A DNA stretch of 64,000 nucleotides from Aquamicrobium sp. (GTDB lineage Bacteria; Pseudomonadota; Alphaproteobacteria; Rhizobiales; Rhizobiaceae). Position numbers and translations under genes: made by a program. Positions 16,869-24,788 of the stretch are shown here, one piece after another; positions within the stretch are counted from its first letter, which is position 1, and every line of letters begins with the position of its first letter. A model generated the notes under the pieces. The model saw only the letters and a list, made by a program, of their open reading frames with translations, searched no databases and was not told the DNA's origin. The DNA lies in assembly GCF_023954335.1 (NCBI RefSeq), contig NZ_JAMLIE010000003.1:297001-361000 (forward strand), written 5' to 3'.

Positions 16869-17684
16869 ATGAAACGACGACGACGTTCCCGAAAGCAGCG
16901 CGTATCCAGAAATAGGAACAGTTTTCAGGCTGTTTTAGGCGCTTTGATTGTACTCGCCGCAGTCGTATTCGGCTTTTACCTTGGCGATGAGCCCACGGTG
17001 CCTCTGTCGACCCACACTTTGGAAAGAAGCGTCACACCGACCACGTATTCATCGAGCCGGGTCGGAAGGGCGACGGTAATAGATGGAGACACCATAGAAA
17101 TCTCTGGCGAGCGCGTAAGGTTCAACGGGATCGATGCGCCCGAATCCAATCAAATGTGCCGAGATCGAAACGGTACCGAGTACCGTTGTGGGGCAAGATC
17201 GGCGGAATTTCTAGATAACTTGTTGGCTTCGTCGCGCCCCACACGCTGCGACTTCGTCGAGCGCGACCAGTACGGTCGATTTGTTGGCGATTGCTACCTA
17301 GCTGATGGCCAGAGTGTAAACGTGACGTTGGTGAGGGAAGGTCACGCCGTGGACTGGCCTCGATACAGCGGTGGTGCCTATACAAGCGACCAAGCGGATG
17401 CACAGCGGGCGAGTAGAGGAATCTGGCAAGGCCAATTCGATATGCCTTGGGACTTCCGTGCCGGCCGTGTTGCCATGCAAGACCAGATCGTCCCGCTGTT
17501 GTCGGCTCAGCCGCAGCGTAACTGCGATATCAAAGGCAACATCAGCTCAAAGGGGGAGCGCATCTATCACTCACCTGGCCAAATGCACTACGACAGGACT
17601 CGAATTTCAACATCCCAAGGCGAGCGCTGGTTTTGCAGCGAAGAGGAAGCTCGGGCGGCCGGATGGCGCAAAGCGCGTCGCTAA
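16869..17684 (+). CDS. membrane-anchored thermonuclease-like protein with sunset domain
   Basis: 271 residues. A very basic N terminus and one membrane segment (about residues 19-40) precede a staphylococcal-nuclease domain (about residues 60-185). That domain has DGDTIEI, the RVRFNGIDAPE block and the later Arg in DQYGRFVG, matching the catalytic Arg-Glu-Arg set of the family. The C terminus (about residues 220-271) is a sunset domain starting CDIKGNIS and ending in AAGWRKARR. The anchor suggests a nuclease acting at or outside the inner membrane. Composition is lower in GC than the chromosome around the island. Confidence 0.85.
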   Translation: MKRRRRSRKQRVSRNRNSFQAVLGALIVLAAVVFGFYLGDEPTVPLSTHTLERSVTPTTYSSSRVGRATVIDGDTIEISGERVRFNGIDAPESNQMCRDRNGTEYRCGARSAEFLDNLLASSRPTRCDFVERDQYGRFVGDCYLADGQSVNVTLVREGHAVDWPRYSGGAYTSDQADAQRASRGIWQGQFDMPWDFRAGRVAMQDQIVPLLSAQPQRNCDIKGNISSKGERIYHSPGQMHYDRTRISTSQGERWFCSEEEARAAGWRKARR

Positions 17685-17689
17685 CGTCT

Positions 17690-18721
17690 CTATTGACTGG
17701 TCCCCGACACTTGGTCTGAACGCCTGCGGATGCGAATTTCTATCCGCCGACGCTCTCGTACGTCCCCCGCCTGTGCGCCGTCACTAAGGTGGTCACCGGG
17801 TACAATCAATTGGGCGCCTGAAAGCGGGAGGACGGTTGCAGAAGCAAGACGCGGGTCGTTCTTTAGCAGTTGCGTGACGGCTATCGAGCGGGCGAGACCC
17901 AAGCCGGCGTTATCAGCAGGCCGCAACCCCGTCGCGGCCGTTTGACCGACTAGCACCCCCGCGACCTCTCGATCAAGATTTGAGGTACGGCCCTCTGCCA
18001 GATTCTGTTCATCGGTGTGGCCGATGACCTCGACGATATCTACCTGGTATTCGGCGAGATAGCTGGCGATGCGTGTGATCACGTCTTCACTAAGCTGGCG
18101 GCGAAACTCGCTGGTGAGTTCCGCGCTACCCACGGCGAAGTAATAGCCGCCGGCTTCACTTAGATTGATGATGGGCGGCCATTCGTGGGGGCGAGTTTCC
18201 TCGTCACCCTTTGCCAGCGCTGCCGCCAGCAAGACCTCTGGGGCATTATTATCAATGTACCCGCGCTCTTTGAGTACCTTCAAGGAGGAAACCAGTTTCA
18301 TGGCTTCCGGATGGGTCAATCCGACAGCCTGCACCGCCGTTGCCAAGTCCTTGGCGAGCGTCAGTTCCTGCCAATCATCGTCTATACCGTTGGCCGCAAC
18401 GATCTCTGGGGGCAGTGAGGCGAGGGTCTGTTCAAGGCGTGCATTTGCCTCCACCAATTGTCTCAGTTTTGTTTCCAATAGCTGACGTTCAGTGTTTGCC
18501 GCTGCAATGGCACGCTGCGCCGTCTCGAGGTCGTTTTGGAGAGAGGAAAGCGCGGCTTTGACGTCGTCAGTCGCTTTCCGCTCTGACGCAAGTGCGGCAG
18601 CGGCAACCAGCAAAAGGCAGAACACCAGGAGCAAGAACGTCTCAGCCATCGTGAGGCCAAGAATAAGGCCGCGACCGTATCCCTTTCTCTCAGATGAAAT
18701 CGAAGACTGGGCCGCCGTCAT
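17690..18721 (-). CDS. MotB/OmpA-like membrane protein of a possible stator-type module
   Basis: About 343 residues. A single N-terminal membrane helix (about residues 19-45) carries a Glu (E27, in LTMAETFLLLVF) near its start, roughly where MotB/ZorB-type proteins have their ion-binding acid. A coiled coil (about 50-105) follows, then an OmpA-like peptidoglycan-binding domain with VEVIGHTDE, LGLARSIAV and ERRRIEIRIRR. The start codon overlaps the stop of the upstream coiled-coil remnant (ATGA), so they were one operon. It converges on the SNase gene with five bases between. A stator or anti-phage role is inference only. Confidence 0.7.
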   Translation of the reverse strand: MTAAQSSISSERKGYGRGLILGLTMAETFLLLVFCLLLVAAAALASERKATDDVKAALSSLQNDLETAQRAIAAANTERQLLETKLRQLVEANARLEQTLASLPPEIVAANGIDDDWQELTLAKDLATAVQAVGLTHPEAMKLVSSLKVLKERGYIDNNAPEVLLAAALAKGDEETRPHEWPPIINLSEAGGYYFAVGSAELTSEFRRQLSEDVITRIASYLAEYQVDIVEVIGHTDEQNLAEGRTSNLDREVAGVLVGQTAATGLRPADNAGLGLARSIAVTQLLKNDPRLASATVLPLSGAQLIVPGDHLSDGAQAGDVRERRRIEIRIRRRSDQVSGTSQ

Positions 18722-19249
18722 CGCAATCCCCACCAGCGTTTATCTGTACGCTGCTCGTCGCTGCGTCCGTCGATGTTCACGATCTGAGGAGTGTTTTCGC
18801 CAGAGAGCGGACTTGCAGCAGTCTCCGGGGACGTCAGCGATGTCGTGAACGCAGGAACCCTGGAACTCAGATCGTCGACAATCCTACGAACCATGGATTG
18901 CGTTTGATCCACAGAAGTGCGCTCTATGTGTTTCCGTAGATCGTCATGCTGCTGCTGCAACACACGCACAAGTTCCTCGCTTGTGCGCTGCGACGCAGTG
19001 GATGCAGCGACTGCTGTTTCCATTGCTGCTACGCTTTTTTCCACCGCTCCTATCAGCTGTGCGATCGTGTTTTGTGTCCCGGTGATAATCTCGGTTTGCC
19101 GGGTGCGCTCCTGATCCGAGCCCTCCAGACGCTGAGTATGGCTCTCAACAAGCTTTCCTAGCGCGGTGAGCGTCGGCTTGAGCTTGATATTGATGATCTC
19201 GTCCGGCGTTTGTCCGGCGTCAGCACTGATGGGACCAAATCGGCTTAAC
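18718..19249 (-). pseudogene. C-terminal remnant of a coiled-coil protein, cut by the IS3 element
   Basis: The part outside the IS encodes about 176 residues beginning LSRFGPISADAGQTPDEI. A long Gln/Glu/Thr-rich coiled coil follows, then an acidic tail ending KRWWGLR. The frame stays open into the IS up to 19401, so a 227-residue hybrid could be made, but its first 50 residues are antisense to the IS orfA gene. Such a tail is reminiscent of MotA-like stator proteins with long cytoplasmic tails; this is inference, since no membrane helices remain. The stop overlaps the start of the OmpA-like gene. Confidence 0.6.
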
Positions 19250-19297
19250 TGAGAACGGAGGATTTCTGGTTCATCGTAGCCTTTCAAAGGAGCGAAG

Positions 19298-19672
19298 ATG
19301 AGACAGAAATCCGGAACCGGGAAAGCGCCGGCAGAGCAGGTCATCAAAGACATCCGCCGCGCAACCCGCAAGCAATATTCGGCCGAGGAGAAGATCCGCA
19401 TCGTGCTGGAGGGCTTGCGCGGCGAAGAGTCGATCGCGGCGCTGTGCCGGCGCGAGGGGATCGCGGAGAGCCTTTATTACACCTGGTCGAAGGAATTCCT
19501 GGAAGCCGGCAAGAAGCGGCTTGCCGGGGATACGGCGCGCGCCGCCACCAGCGACGAGGTGAAGGTTCTGCGCAAGGAGGCGCGCGATCTCAAGGAGGTC
19601 GTCGCCGAGCAGGCGCTGGAACTGCGGATTCTTAAAAAAAGCATGATTGCGGATGGGGGCGACGACGAATGA
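19298..19672 (+). CDS. IS3-family transposase OrfA
   Basis: A 124-residue helix-turn-helix protein (HTH_Tnp_1 type) with KQYSAEEKIRIVLEGLRGEESIA-type sequence in its first half and a leucine-zipper-like tail (VLRKEARDLKEVV). It binds the IS ends. Its last codons contain a run of seven A at 19634-19640, and orfB lies in the -1 frame, open from that point. A fused OrfAB transposase could therefore be made by -1 frameshifting, as known in IS3 elements. Confidence 0.9.
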   Translation: MRQKSGTGKAPAEQVIKDIRRATRKQYSAEEKIRIVLEGLRGEESIAALCRREGIAESLYYTWSKEFLEAGKKRLAGDTARAATSDEVKVLRKEARDLKEVVAEQALELRILKKSMIADGGDDE

Positions 19673-20649
19673 GATACCCCGCATCCGAGAAGCTGGAGAT
19701 CATTCGGCTCGTCGAGCAGTCGCATCTGTCGGCGCGGCGCACGCTGCAAAAACTCGGTATTCCGCGCTCGACCTTCAATCGCTGGTATGACCGTTTCCTG
19801 GCCGGCGGTGTCGATGCGCTGGAGGATCGCAGGCCCCGGCCGAACCGGGTCTGGAACCGCATCCCCGAGGAGAAACGCGATCAGATCATTGAGCTGGCGT
19901 TGAACGAGCCGGAGCTGTCGCCACGGGAACTGGCGGTCACCTTCACCGACACGAGGGGCTACTTCGTCTCGGAATCCTCAGTCTATCGCCTGCTCAAGGC
20001 CCACGACCTGATCACCAGCCCCGCCTTCATCGTCATCAAGGCCGCCGATGAGTTCCACGACAAGACGACGGCGCCCAACCAGCTCTGGCAGACCGACTTT
20101 ACCTACTTGAAGGTGATCGGCTGGGGGTGGTTCTACCTGTCGACCGTGCTCGACGACTTCTCTCGCTACATCATCGCCTGGAAGCTGTGCACCACGATGA
20201 AGGCCGAGGACGTCACCGACACGCTGACCATCGCGCTGCAGGCTTCTGGCTGCGACAGCGCCAGGGTGGTGCAGCGGCCGCGGCTGTTGTCCGACAACGG
20301 CCCCTCTTACGTCTCTTCCGACCTGGCCGCATGGCTATCCGACAAGGGCATGGAACATACGCGCGGGGCGCCCTGCCATCCTCAGACCCAAGGCAAGATC
20401 GAGCGATGGCACCAGACGTTGAAGAACCGCATCCTGCTCGAAAACTACTTCCTGCCGGGTGATCTCGAGCAGCAGGTCGCGGCGTTCGTCGATCACTACA
20501 ACCACCGCCGCTACCACGAGAGCCTCGACAATCTCACCCCTGCCGACGTCTACTTCGGGCGCGGCGATATCATCACGCTGGAAAGGGAAAGGATCAAACG
20601 CAAAACCATCAAACAGCGCCGCTTGCTTCATCGAGATGCAGCGGCCTAA
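19669..20649 (+). CDS. IS3-family transposase OrfB (DDE integrase domain)
   Basis: 326 residues with an N-terminal helix-turn-helix (about 15-60) and an rve integrase core. The three catalytic acids are seen in LWQTDFTYLKV, LLSDNGPSYV and the Glu of QGKIERWHQTLK. It overlaps the OrfA stop by ATGA. It appears intact, so the element may still be mobile. Confidence 0.92.
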   Translation: MRYPASEKLEIIRLVEQSHLSARRTLQKLGIPRSTFNRWYDRFLAGGVDALEDRRPRPNRVWNRIPEEKRDQIIELALNEPELSPRELAVTFTDTRGYFVSESSVYRLLKAHDLITSPAFIVIKAADEFHDKTTAPNQLWQTDFTYLKVIGWGWFYLSTVLDDFSRYIIAWKLCTTMKAEDVTDTLTIALQASGCDSARVVQRPRLLSDNGPSYVSSDLAAWLSDKGMEHTRGAPCHPQTQGKIERWHQTLKNRILLENYFLPGDLEQQVAAFVDHYNHRRYHESLDNLTPADVYFGRGDIITLERERIKRKTIKQRRLLHRDAAA

Positions 20650-20687
20650 TGTGACAAACCTGATGGACCAGAGCCTCCGTTAGCTCA

Positions 20688-21281
20688 CGCCGCCTGTTGT
20701 CCCAAAAACCCTGACGACGGACAGCCATTGAATATGGTTTCCACCAGAACGCAGACGACAAGGAACAGAACTTTTAGCCACCAGACGCCGTCCGACTGAA
20801 CTCTTGCCGCACGCGACAACCTGTGACGCTTCCGAAAGTCGTCACGCTCGTTCTCAGCGTCAGCCAGATCCCTTCTGATTCCATGCAGTGCGTTTAATCC
20901 GCTCTGACACTCCGCGACATAGTCGGTCACGGTCGTCAGGTTGGCTTGGCGTATCATGCCAAACTGGCCCTCGAAGTCGAGGTTTGTCAGCCGCTCACTG
21001 AAAGTTTGTAGCTGGTCCTCCAGCACTTGGTGCGCGGATTTCTTCTCTGCCTCGATGCGTTCAACGATGGCCAGCTCAACTTCGTCCAAAGTCATGGCAT
21101 CGCTAGGCGGCTCATCTTGCCCGCCACGCTCGATTGCTTTTTTCTCTATCTCAAGATCCCGTGCAACTCGATCGACATCCAGACTGGGAAAAATTTGAGT
21201 CGATGCACGAAAGTCGTGACTAGCCTGCCGGGCGCGCTGCCACAGCGTATTCAATGCATTAAAGCGCAAGCCCACCCCCAC
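20688..21281 (-). pseudogene. N-terminal remnant of a membrane coiled-coil protein, cut by the IS3 element
   Basis: About 198 residues, starting at GTG 21281 or GTG 21275 behind an AGGAG site. A largely helical, charged region (about 1-165) leads to one membrane helix, WWLKVLFLVVCVLVETIFNG, after which the frame runs into the IS end (TGA at the IS boundary). Related proteins have more membrane helices after this point. It is not certain that this piece and the remnant at 18718-19249 are the same gene: there is no target duplication, and a deletion between two adjacent genes fits equally well. Confidence 0.55.
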
Positions 21282-21616
21282 ACTCTCCTTTTACTGACGC
21301 TCTGGTGTCAGTACATCCGCCGCCCCCAGCTTTATTGCGTGGCAGGCACGATGGCAACAATAGAGGTGACAGCGCTGCCATGCGAAATACAACTCCTTTA
21401 AGTTGCGCTACCGTCAACAGGGTATTTGCCGCTGCCGCTCGGCCAGGCGCCATCCAGCGAAAATCACATTCTACACATTCTCTGACATTCTCGGTCCGTT
21501 TGCGCGCAAGTTGCTGTTCTCGTTGAGCAATTTCCGCTCCCGATTTCCTGCTCGCCCTTGGTATCCATCGGCAACATAACGAAAAGCACGAGATCGGTGC
21601 TTTTTGTGAGGTTTGC
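21282..21616. other. intergenic stretch inside the island, no gene seen
   Basis: No reading frame here has protein-like character. It must hold the promoter for the leftward broken coiled-coil operon and the leader of the rightward integrase fragment. It is less GC-rich than the chromosome flanks. I see no clear terminator, attachment repeat or operator. Confidence 0.5.
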
Positions 21617-21946
21617 ATGAAACAGGCTCGGGTGCTGACGGAGGCGGAATTGAAACGGGTGCTGGCCACCGTCGCGGATACCCGACATGGCGCGCGCAAC
21701 AGGATGGCGTTGATGCTGTCGCATCTGGCCGGATTGCGGGTCGGTGAAATCGCCGCCCTGACGATCAGGGACGTGCTCGACAGCGAAGGCAAGGTGCGTG
21801 AGCAGATCAGGCTTGCGGCGGCCATCACCAAGGGCGGACATGCGCGTGTGGTGTTCGTGAGCGAACGTTTGCGCAGGGAAATCGAGCGATACCGCAAAAG
21901 CTGGGAGAAGGAGCGCCTGGCCAAGTCGCCGTTGCTGGTCACGCAA
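21617..21946 (+). pseudogene. truncated tyrosine recombinase (first half of catalytic domain)
   Basis: About 110 residues of a short, catalytic-domain-only recombinase. KQARVLTEAELKRVL opens the domain and the first catalytic Arg lies in LSHLAGLRVGEIAAL; the sequence stays in family up to LLVTQ. The His-Arg box and Tyr are missing. From about 21946 the DNA belongs to a different integrase in another frame, and this frame stops at 21976. It cannot be active. Confidence 0.8.
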
Positions 21947-22794
21947 AGACGATCAAGGGCAGCATTAATGATCTAATCACTCGCTACTATCAGTCCGCCG
22001 AGTTCATCAAGAAACGCCCCGCAACACAGCGGAACTATAAGTCCGTGCTGGAACCGTTCCGTGCTGAGCACGGCGACAAGCCAGTGTCGATGATCGAACC
22101 GAAGCACTTGAGTGCCATCGTGAGCGCGGTTTCTCTCCGCTCGACATCGGCGGCATACAATCTGCGCAAGCGCCTCGTCATGATCTTCAAGCTGGCGGTC
22201 CAACTCGACTTCATCAAACGCAGTCCCATGCCGGACGTGAAGCGTGTGGATCACCAGACCAAGGGCTACGAGACTTGGAGCGAGGAGGACATCACCAAGT
22301 TCCGCGCCCATTGGAAGCAGGGAACGCCCCAGCGGATCGCCATGGAGATATTGCTCTATACTGGGTTGAGGCGAGCTGACGCGGTGCGCCTCGGGCCGCA
22401 GCACATTCGCGGCGACTATATCGAGATCACAGCGCAGAAGACGGATGCGGACCTCTCCATCCCCATCCATGCCGACTTCCGCGCCGTGCTGGATACCATC
22501 CCGCACCGCCACATGGTGTTCATCGCTACGGCCTACGGCGCAGCGAGGTCGGACAAGGCATTCACGAACTGGATCATTGAGGCTGCACGAGATGCTGGCC
22601 TTCCTCCCCATCGGTCTCCCCATGGACTACGCAAGGCCACATGTCGTCGTCTGGCCGAGGCCGGATGTAGCGTCTGGCAGATCATGGCGATCACCGGCCA
22701 TCGAGACATCAAGGAAGTCCAGAAGTACGTCGAGGCCGCGAACCAGAAGAAACTCGCGAAGGACGGCATCAACATGACCTATGGTGCGGCATGA
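21943..22794 (+). pseudogene. tyrosine integrase lacking its N terminus
   Basis: From about TIKGSINDLITRYY onward the sequence is a standard phage-type integrase: a SAM-like core domain (QRNYKSVLEPFRAEHGD), first Arg in LLYTGLRRADAVRL, HGLRKATCRRLAEAG as the His-x-x-Arg-type box, and Tyr in VQKYVEAANQKKL. The N-terminal arm-binding part is gone, replaced by the fragment of another recombinase. A GTG at 22045 could start a 249-residue shortened protein. Its 3' end is about 95 bases from the tRNA-Glu 3' end, suggesting that tRNA was its target. Confidence 0.78.
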
Positions 22795-22817
22795 GAACGG
22801 TCGGAGAACAGAAATCT

Positions 22818-22840
22818 GCTAACCGGCACGCCCGGTTAGC
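22818..22840. repeat. perfect palindromic hairpin between integrase remnant and tRNA-Glu
   Basis: GCTAACCGG and CCGGTTAGC form a nine-base stem with a five-base loop. There is no T-run after it on either strand. It may be a terminator-like end for the integrase transcript or a protein-binding site near the attachment region. Confidence 0.45.
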
Positions 22841-22887
22841 ACAAACCGCCTACAAACCATTGAAATCACTGGAGTACAAAAGAGAAC

Positions 22888-22962
22888 TGGTACGCCCAAG
22901 GGGAATCGAACCCCTGTTTGCGCCGTGAGAGGGCGCCGTCCTGACCGCTAGACGATGGGCGC
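22888..22962 (-). tRNA. tRNA-Glu (anticodon CTC)
   Basis: A 75-base cloverleaf on the minus strand. The acceptor GCGCCCA pairs with TGGGCGT, the anticodon stem GCGCC/GGCGC encloses CTCTCAC (anticodon CTC), the T-loop is GGTTCGATTCC, and CCA is encoded. Its 3' end faces the island from the right-hand side. Confidence 0.95.
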
Positions 22963-23048
22963 TTGCCGAGACCGCGATATAGAGAGGAATCGCGGCGATT
23001 GCAACATTGCCGGGCAATGATTTTGTCGCTCCGGCGGATAGACGTCTC

Positions 23049-23450
23049 TCACGGCTTGTAGGCGATGTCGAAGCGGCCGACGAGGCTGCGCGTCGCGGTG
23101 TCGTAGATGTAGATCGCCCTGCCCCCGTCCTTCAGCAAGACGTCGAGGCTGATGCGGCTGCCGGAGAGCGCGTGGCCGGCGATGCGCGCGCCCTCGGGCA
23201 GGACGATGTCGCCGCCGAGCACCTCGCCCGGCGCGGGCATCGGCAGCTCCGGCGCGGCCGCGGCCGGCGGCGCTTCCCTGTTGCCCGAGCGGTAGACAAT
23301 GGCGATCACCACCGCCATAAGGGCGACGAACAGAAGCCCGAGATTGATGACCATGAAGCGGACGAGCTTGCCCCGCACCCGCTCCACCGCCGGATCGAGC
23401 GGCTTCTCGCGTTCGTCGTCGTCTGCGGCTCCGGCCATCTTCTGTGTCAT
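23049..23450 (-). CDS. hypothetical single-pass membrane protein
   Basis: 133 residues. A charged cytosolic N terminus (DDEREKPLDPAVERVR), one membrane helix (about residues 32-53, MVINLGLLFVALMAVVIAI) and a periplasmic beta-rich domain with LPEGARIAGHALSGSRISLDVL. I recognise it as a conserved small protein of Rhizobiales next to the pseudouridine synthase gene, without known function. It is divergent from that gene, with 27 bases between the starts, so they share a promoter region. Confidence 0.8.
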   Translation of the reverse strand: MTQKMAGAADDDEREKPLDPAVERVRGKLVRFMVINLGLLFVALMAVVIAIVYRSGNREAPPAAAAPELPMPAPGEVLGGDIVLPEGARIAGHALSGSRISLDVLLKDGGRAIYIYDTATRSLVGRFDIAYKP

Positions 23451-23477
23451 CCCGGTTGTCCCATCAGCGGGTTTTCC

Positions 23478-24527
23478 ATGAGCGATCCTGATAGCGAAGC
23501 CGCGCCCGCATTGAAAGAGCTGACCGTCGGGGACGAGGCCGCCGGCCAGCGCATCGACCAGTGGCTGGCCGCGCGGCTGGCGCCCGACCTGTCGCGCAGC
23601 CGCATCCAGGCGCTGATCCGCGACGGGCAGGTGAGCGTCGACGGCGCGGCCGAGCGCGCGCGCGGGCGCAGGCTCGCCGGCGGCGAGCGCGTCCGCCTCG
23701 TCCTGCCCGCGCCGGAGCCGGCCGCGCCCGCGGCCGAGGACATACCGCTCGCCGTGCTCCACGAGGACGCGGACCTGATCGTCATCGACAAGCCGGCCGG
23801 CCTCGTCGTCCATCCGGGCGCGGGCAACCCGTCTGGCACGCTGGTCAACGCCCTGATCCGCCATTGCGGCGCCTCGCTTTCCGGCATCGGCGGCGTGCGC
23901 CGGCCGGGCATCGTCCACCGGCTCGACAAGGACACGAGCGGCGTCCTCGTCGTCGCCAAGAACGACCGCGCCCACCGGGCGCTGTCGGAGGCTTTCGCCG
24001 ACCATGGCCGCACCGGCGACCTCGAGCGCGCCTATGACGCGCTGGTGTGGGGCGCGCCGCCGCGCATGACCGGCACCGTCGACGCCACGCTCGGGCGCTC
24101 CGCCTCCGACCGCACCCGGCGGGCCGTGGTGCCGGAAGGGCGCGGCGACGCCCGCCACGCCGTCACTCATTTCACCGTGCGCGAGCGGTTCGGCGAGGAT
24201 GCGCAAGGGCGCCGCCCGCCGGTCGCCGCGCTGGTCGAGTGCCGGCTGGAGACCGGCCGCACCCACCAGATCAGGGTGCACATGGCGCATATCGGCCATC
24301 CGCTGATCGGCGACCGCGACTATGGCCGCGCCTTCCTCACCAAGGCCAACAAGCTGGCGCCGCCGCTGGGCGAGATGGTGCGCGCCTTTCCGCGCCAGGC
24401 GCTGCACGCGCGGCTGCTCGCCTTCCGCCACCCGGCGACGGGCGAGCTGATGCGCTTCGAGGCGCCGCTGCCGCCCGACCTGACGGAACTCGTCGAAGGG
24501 TTCCGGCGTTGGGGTGGGGAAGGCTGA
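23478..24527 (+). CDS. RluA/RluD-family 23S rRNA pseudouridine synthase
   Basis: 349 residues. An S4 RNA-binding domain (about 20-80, QRIDQWLAARLAPDLSRSRIQ) precedes the catalytic domain, with the active Asp in the IVHRLDKDTSGVLVVAK motif and ETGRTHQIRVHMAHIGHPLIGD near the end. RluD modifies helix 69 of 23S rRNA and helps ribosome assembly. Which of the RluA, RluC or RluD sites is used cannot be fixed from the sequence, though the S4 domain and length favour RluD. The rpoH gene follows on the same strand. Confidence 0.88.
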   Translation: MSDPDSEAAPALKELTVGDEAAGQRIDQWLAARLAPDLSRSRIQALIRDGQVSVDGAAERARGRRLAGGERVRLVLPAPEPAAPAAEDIPLAVLHEDADLIVIDKPAGLVVHPGAGNPSGTLVNALIRHCGASLSGIGGVRRPGIVHRLDKDTSGVLVVAKNDRAHRALSEAFADHGRTGDLERAYDALVWGAPPRMTGTVDATLGRSASDRTRRAVVPEGRGDARHAVTHFTVRERFGEDAQGRRPPVAALVECRLETGRTHQIRVHMAHIGHPLIGDRDYGRAFLTKANKLAPPLGEMVRAFPRQALHARLLAFRHPATGELMRFEAPLPPDLTELVEGFRRWGGEG

Positions 24528-24788
24528 CGCATCGTGAAGTCGGGCCGGAATGTCCGGCATTGCATGGTGCGGCGGTGAAAAGCCGGCGGGCGGGCGTTCA
24601 TCGTCTGCGCTCCGGGGCAAGCCATACCGTTCATTTTTTTGTGACGCAGCGTTTCGGCGTATTCATTCGTGTTTTTGCCGCAAACGTTCTTATATAACGA
24701 TATCGGTGTGGTGCGCCTTCATGGCGGCCGCGCCGGATGCGCCTGCCGGTTCGCGGGGGCGCGATTTGACCGAGAGGGAGGGTGCTAT

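Larger units (their letters stand above)
19250..20687 (+). mobile_element. IS3-family insertion sequence
   Basis: About 1.44 kb, bounded by imperfect inverted repeats that both begin TGAG and share AACGGAGG and a CTGG-x-CATC block (left end at 19250, right end at 20687). It carries overlapping orfA and orfB in the typical IS3 arrangement. Directly flanking bases do not show an obvious three- to five-base target duplication, so the element may have moved or removed neighbouring DNA after insertion. Confidence 0.8.
14118..22887. mobile_element. accessory island between tRNA-Thr and tRNA-Glu
   Basis: The stretch between the inward-facing 3' ends of two tRNA genes holds an intact integrase, a chimeric integrase remnant, two insertion sequences and cargo (nuclease, OmpA-like protein, broken coiled-coil genes). 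Base composition outside the IS elements is visibly less GC-rich than the flanks, and several genes are damaged. I found no repeated copy of either tRNA 3' end inside the window, so element boundaries beyond the two tRNAs cannot be fixed. Two separate integrations that later fused is the simplest reading, by inference. Confidence 0.75.

Noticed and set aside
18718..19401. Intact 227-residue gene on the minus strand
   Set aside because: Its first 50 residues are antisense IS3 sequence; only the part up to 19249 is original gene.
17690..21281. A bona fide Zorya (ZorAB) system
   Set aside because: Only MotB/OmpA-like architecture is shared; no intact MotA-like ZorA, ZorC, ZorD or ZorE is visible.
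14118..22887. Direct repeats of the tRNA-Thr or tRNA-Glu 3' ends as attR sites
   Set aside because: I looked for copies of both tRNA ends inside the island and found none.
24528..24788. Specific sigma-32 or sigma-70 promoter for rpoH
   Set aside because: Candidate -35 and -10 elements (TTGCCG, TATAAC) have poor spacing, so no site is assigned.
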